From assembly GCA_004802725.1 (NCBI GenBank), contig SGPM01000427.1, forward strand, positions 1-20,143: a DNA stretch of 20,143 nt, in the 5' to 3' direction. The position numbers were made by a program, and so were the translations under genes. Shown in pieces: positions 17,611 to 20,143 of the stretch; positions within the stretch are counted from its first letter, which is position 1, and each line of letters starts with the position of its first letter. Under the pieces are notes generated by a model. The model worked only from the letters and a program-made list of their open reading frames with translations. It did no database searches and was not told the origin of the DNA. The DNA comes from Antrodiella citrinella. Lineage: Eukaryota; Basidiomycota; Agaricomycetes; Polyporales; Steccherinaceae.

Positions 17611-18103
17611 CCTAGAGGACTAACATCATCTCGGAGTGAGAAAGGATGTTCCAGGTGGTGGTTGTTAAGAAAAGAGACGGACGTACACTGGCACTGGCAT
17701 CTGTGCTATTGTGCACATGTCGTCCCGGACCACGCACACACCATGAACACGATGAGGTGTATTGCAACGTCCGCCGGAACATTGTGTATTGTTACTCTTC
17801 GAGGAAAGAGTATGGTAGCGATGTTGTGCAGTATCAGGATCATGCGTTCACGACATGCTATACTCACAATTTGCTGCACTCAGTACTCGTTGGTGTACGA
17901 AGATTATGTGAAGCATGAGAGGAGCTGAATCAATGTTTCTCGATGTTCTGCCGAAAACAAGGGTCCGTCGATACAAATAGCACCGTGACAAACAGCCTGA
18001 GCAGAAAGTGACTACCCATTGTTCACGCACGATCATAGTCTCAACACCGCGACCTGCGCATAAATAAGCATGCATTTATCCTGGTTTTGCATTTCCCTTC
18101 TAC
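17611..18103. other. unassigned stretch inside the HMG-box locus
   Basis: The second half of the third HMG box should lie here on the minus strand, after the donor at 18103, but I could not find a Pro-Tyr exon. Open pieces such as GPLFSAEHRETLIQLLS occur without HMG features. The stretch is either a long intron, decayed exons, or the boundary between two HMG genes. Confidence 0.4.
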
Positions 18104-18963
18104 CTCCTGTGCTGCATTCATTCTTTGCACGCCCTCAGCACTGCATTGAGTCACACTGAGCTTGCGTTCTTGGCAGAATATTAAAAACGTGTTAGGGAGA
18201 CGAGATGAAGGCATCTCGTCGTGTCCAGCATCCAGCCTCTGCTCGTACTCTGGCACTTGGTCAGGTCACTAACACACGGAGAGAAAACACGTACCACGCG
18301 AAAGTCTGATCTTCCTCGCTCGCACTGGCACTAGGACCGCCGATAGCTTTGCCTGCCCTTTCTTCGAAGGGTGCTACGTTCAACGTATCTTTCTGCAAGT
18401 GAAGCGCATACTCCAACTTCCGCACCCGATACTCTTCCTTCAACGCACTTCTCTTATCAACGTAGGGCCATCATCCATGAAATGTGTATGAGCGAGCCGC
18501 ATTTTCGTATGCAGTGTGAACATACCTGTCGTTCGATCTCAGATAACTGCACCCAGAGACTGTAAGCGTCTTGCATACGCATCTTCCTCTCCCGGGCGAA
18601 AAACGCCAAGGCACTAGCAGGCCACCGAGGCCAGGTAATGTTATACTCACTACAGTACTCCTCCCGAAGACGTTTGTACTCTTCGAAACCGAGTCGTGCT
18701 CTGTCGAGGTAGGGCTAGTCAAGCATCAATATCACTTAGTGATATGAAGTACTTTCCAGTGCAGGAGCTGAGAGGAGACTCACCTTCTTCTCATGTGCAC
18801 TCATCGCATTCCAAAGCTCCTCACACTGTTTCCAACTTGAATGAATTATATGCATGCTGCCAAAGCGTTCGCACATGAAGAGGCTGTACCCGTTCAACGG
18901 TGGCTTTAACTCGTCCTTTGCCTGAGACAATATTGGTCCATTCGACAGGCCGTCTTGCGTCAT
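18104..18963 (-). CDS. multi-HMG-box protein, intact 5' exons (3' end unresolved)
   Basis: Four exons keep one frame: 18784-18963, 18526-18714, 18295-18452 and 18104-18236, about 220 residues from the ATG at 18961-18963 (context GTACAATGACG). Box 1 is PPLNGYSLFMCERFG, then CEELWNAMSAHEKK, intron, PYLDRARLGFEEYKRLREEY. Box 2 is WPRWPASALAFFARERKMRM, then WVQLSEIERQ, intron, RSALKEEYRVRKLEYALHLQ. After an acidic spacer (ASASEEDQTFAW), box 3 is RLPNTFLIFCQERKL, then QRMNAAQE, and a donor GTAGAAG again ends the exon where Pro-Tyr should follow. HMG boxes bind the DNA minor groove and bend it; nuclear or mitochondrial location cannot be told, and no clear presequence is visible. The acceptor at 18237 (GCAGAG) was chosen because it alone keeps the frame. 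The gene probably once ran on into 16246-17610. Confidence 0.68.
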
Positions 18964-20143
18964 TGTACCAGCTATCTGATCAGAACCCTAATATCATAGT
19001 TGGAGAACTCTGACACCTGGTACTAGATGCGTTGTCAGTACTTGTGAATGCTTCGTCGACACACTAGTACTCGCGTGAAAGAACTCGACCTCTGGACTTG
19101 ACACGACCACCATATCGTATGTCGGAGGAGATTCAGTCTGAGCATTATAGTGGGTACGGGGTTATAGTGGGGTTTGGTGAACGTCCGCAGCAGATAAGCG
19201 CTCTCTGACGGGCCACGGTCAGACTTGAGTCAGACTCACAACCCACAGTGACACCGGCCATGGTTCTCTGTAAAGATTGCCTAGGGCTTACACATATGAT
19301 CTTCAACTTCCAGAAACCACCCGTCGTACTCGGACCAGCCTCAATTTGGTCACGCTTCAAGCAGCATATTCAGCGTAAAGATACCATGACACTGACTGCT
19401 CTGCGATCCCGTTTACCTCTTTTATCAACTTCAGAGTCCGCTGGCTATCGTTGTGCGTCAGATGCGGGTTCTAGAAGACCACAAGCAACGTCGGCATGGA
19501 TTTGAGTTGCTGGCGTAGGAGTTTGAAAGGAAGGATGGGCACGGTCGAGCGAGCTGACGACGTCGGGGGGATGCATGAACAACAACGTCTACTAGTCTTG
19601 ACATGCCGACATTCTTACAGACAGCGTACGACCTGGGTTCATAACACTGAGCTTGGGACGCGTGTCATTCACTCTCCCCTGCACCTGGGGTAGAGTAAGC
19701 ATTGCGAGCTGCTTCATGAACGCAAAAGAGACACTGACCGGTTTTTATTTTGAGTTACATGATCTTCTCTTTCGCCGACGCGGCTCCAACAGCCTGTCTA
19801 CGTCGAACAGGCACCTGGCACACCACTGTAGTACGGAAATCAAGCACTCGGTGAGACCTGTGTATTGAAGATGCTCGATATTCTAGATTTGAAGCTCTGA
19901 GAAGAGAAAACGAGAACACGAGGTGAGAGATCATTGTGACCCGACCCATAGCAAAAGCACTGTTCGGGTGTTTCCAGACATAGCTTTACCTTACTGATTT
20001 CCAGAATGACAAGGATACCAGCGAATCCCGAATTCAGCGGACCTGTCGGAGGTGCCAGGGTGGCAACGAATGCATGACCAACATGAAATACGTTGAGCTC
20101 CGTATCCTACAACATAATATCAGCAGCGACAGCACGACCCATA
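18964..20143. other. right edge: no assigned gene, possible minus-strand exons
   Basis: No known gene is recognisable. On the minus strand some pieces look like exons. One has acceptor CTACCCCAG, then QVQGRVNDTRPKLSVMNPGR, then donor GTAAGA (about 19620-19690). Another, near 20000-20110, reads ELNVFHVGHAFVATLAPPTG. On the plus strand near 20007 an acceptor TTTCCAG precedes a stretch with CRRCQGGNEC. These cannot be joined into one frame here, and the gene, if any, runs off the window. The interval also holds the promoter of the HMG-box gene that starts at 18963. Confidence 0.35.

Noticed and set aside
1..20143. tRNA genes, rRNA, CRISPR arrays or riboswitches
   Set aside because: The few GGTTCGA-like B-box words lie in coding sequence without a matching A box or cloverleaf, and there are no regularly spaced repeats or conserved RNA cores.

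Overview
This is a nuclear fungal window, most likely from a mushroom-forming basidiomycete (Agaricomycetes). The genes are interrupted by many short introns of about 46-75 nt with GT(A/G)NGT...AG ends. They are packed head-to-head or tail-to-tail, and the products (RTA1-like transporter, RPC34, F-box-like LRR proteins, SPP2-type spliceosome factor, HSQGG-type secreted hydrolase, HMG-box proteins) fit a fungus. No rRNA, tRNA, CRISPR or bacterial operon structure was seen.

Layout. 1-1977 is gene-free: a 21-bp tandem repeat, a decayed copy of the RPC34 5' end (362-567) and two small inverted-repeat transposons of one family (891-1198 and 1553-1766). 1978-3468 (+) is a ten-exon RTA1-like membrane protein. 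3651-5598 (-) is the RNA polymerase III subunit RPC34 in seven exons, with a very long charged insert. 5920-7673 (-) is an F-box protein, and 7806-9285 (+) is an SPP2/GPKOW-type G-patch splicing factor; these two diverge from a 132-bp promoter holding a perfect ATATTACGTAATAT palindrome. 11541-12837 (+) is a secreted alpha/beta hydrolase, and 13750-14679 (-) is a second F-box-like protein. 14985-16070 is a diverged direct repeat. 16247-18963 (-) is a chain of HMG-box exons, intact at its 5' end and broken further on.

The most interesting structure is a network of local duplications. A block made of the SPP2 3' end plus the hydrolase exists twice, with reciprocal decay: the left copy keeps SPP2 and has a dead hydrolase (9362-9790), and the right copy keeps the hydrolase and has a dead SPP2 tail (about 11000-11162). 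Between them lies a 5'-truncated HMG-box fragment (10019-10927, +) that is an inverted copy of the 3' half of the HMG locus at 16247-17117 (-). Both HMG copies appear to carry the same reading-frame breaks. Joined together, the HMG exons suggest an ancestral protein with about seven HMG boxes, most of them split by an intron just before the conserved Pro-Tyr of helix 3.

The expressed housekeeping content is modest: Pol III transcription (RPC34), pre-mRNA splicing (SPP2), ubiquitin-ligase adaptors (two F-box-like proteins), lipid or stress export (RTA1-like) and an extracellular hydrolase. All splice sites were read by eye, and product names rest on recognised motifs, not on database searches.
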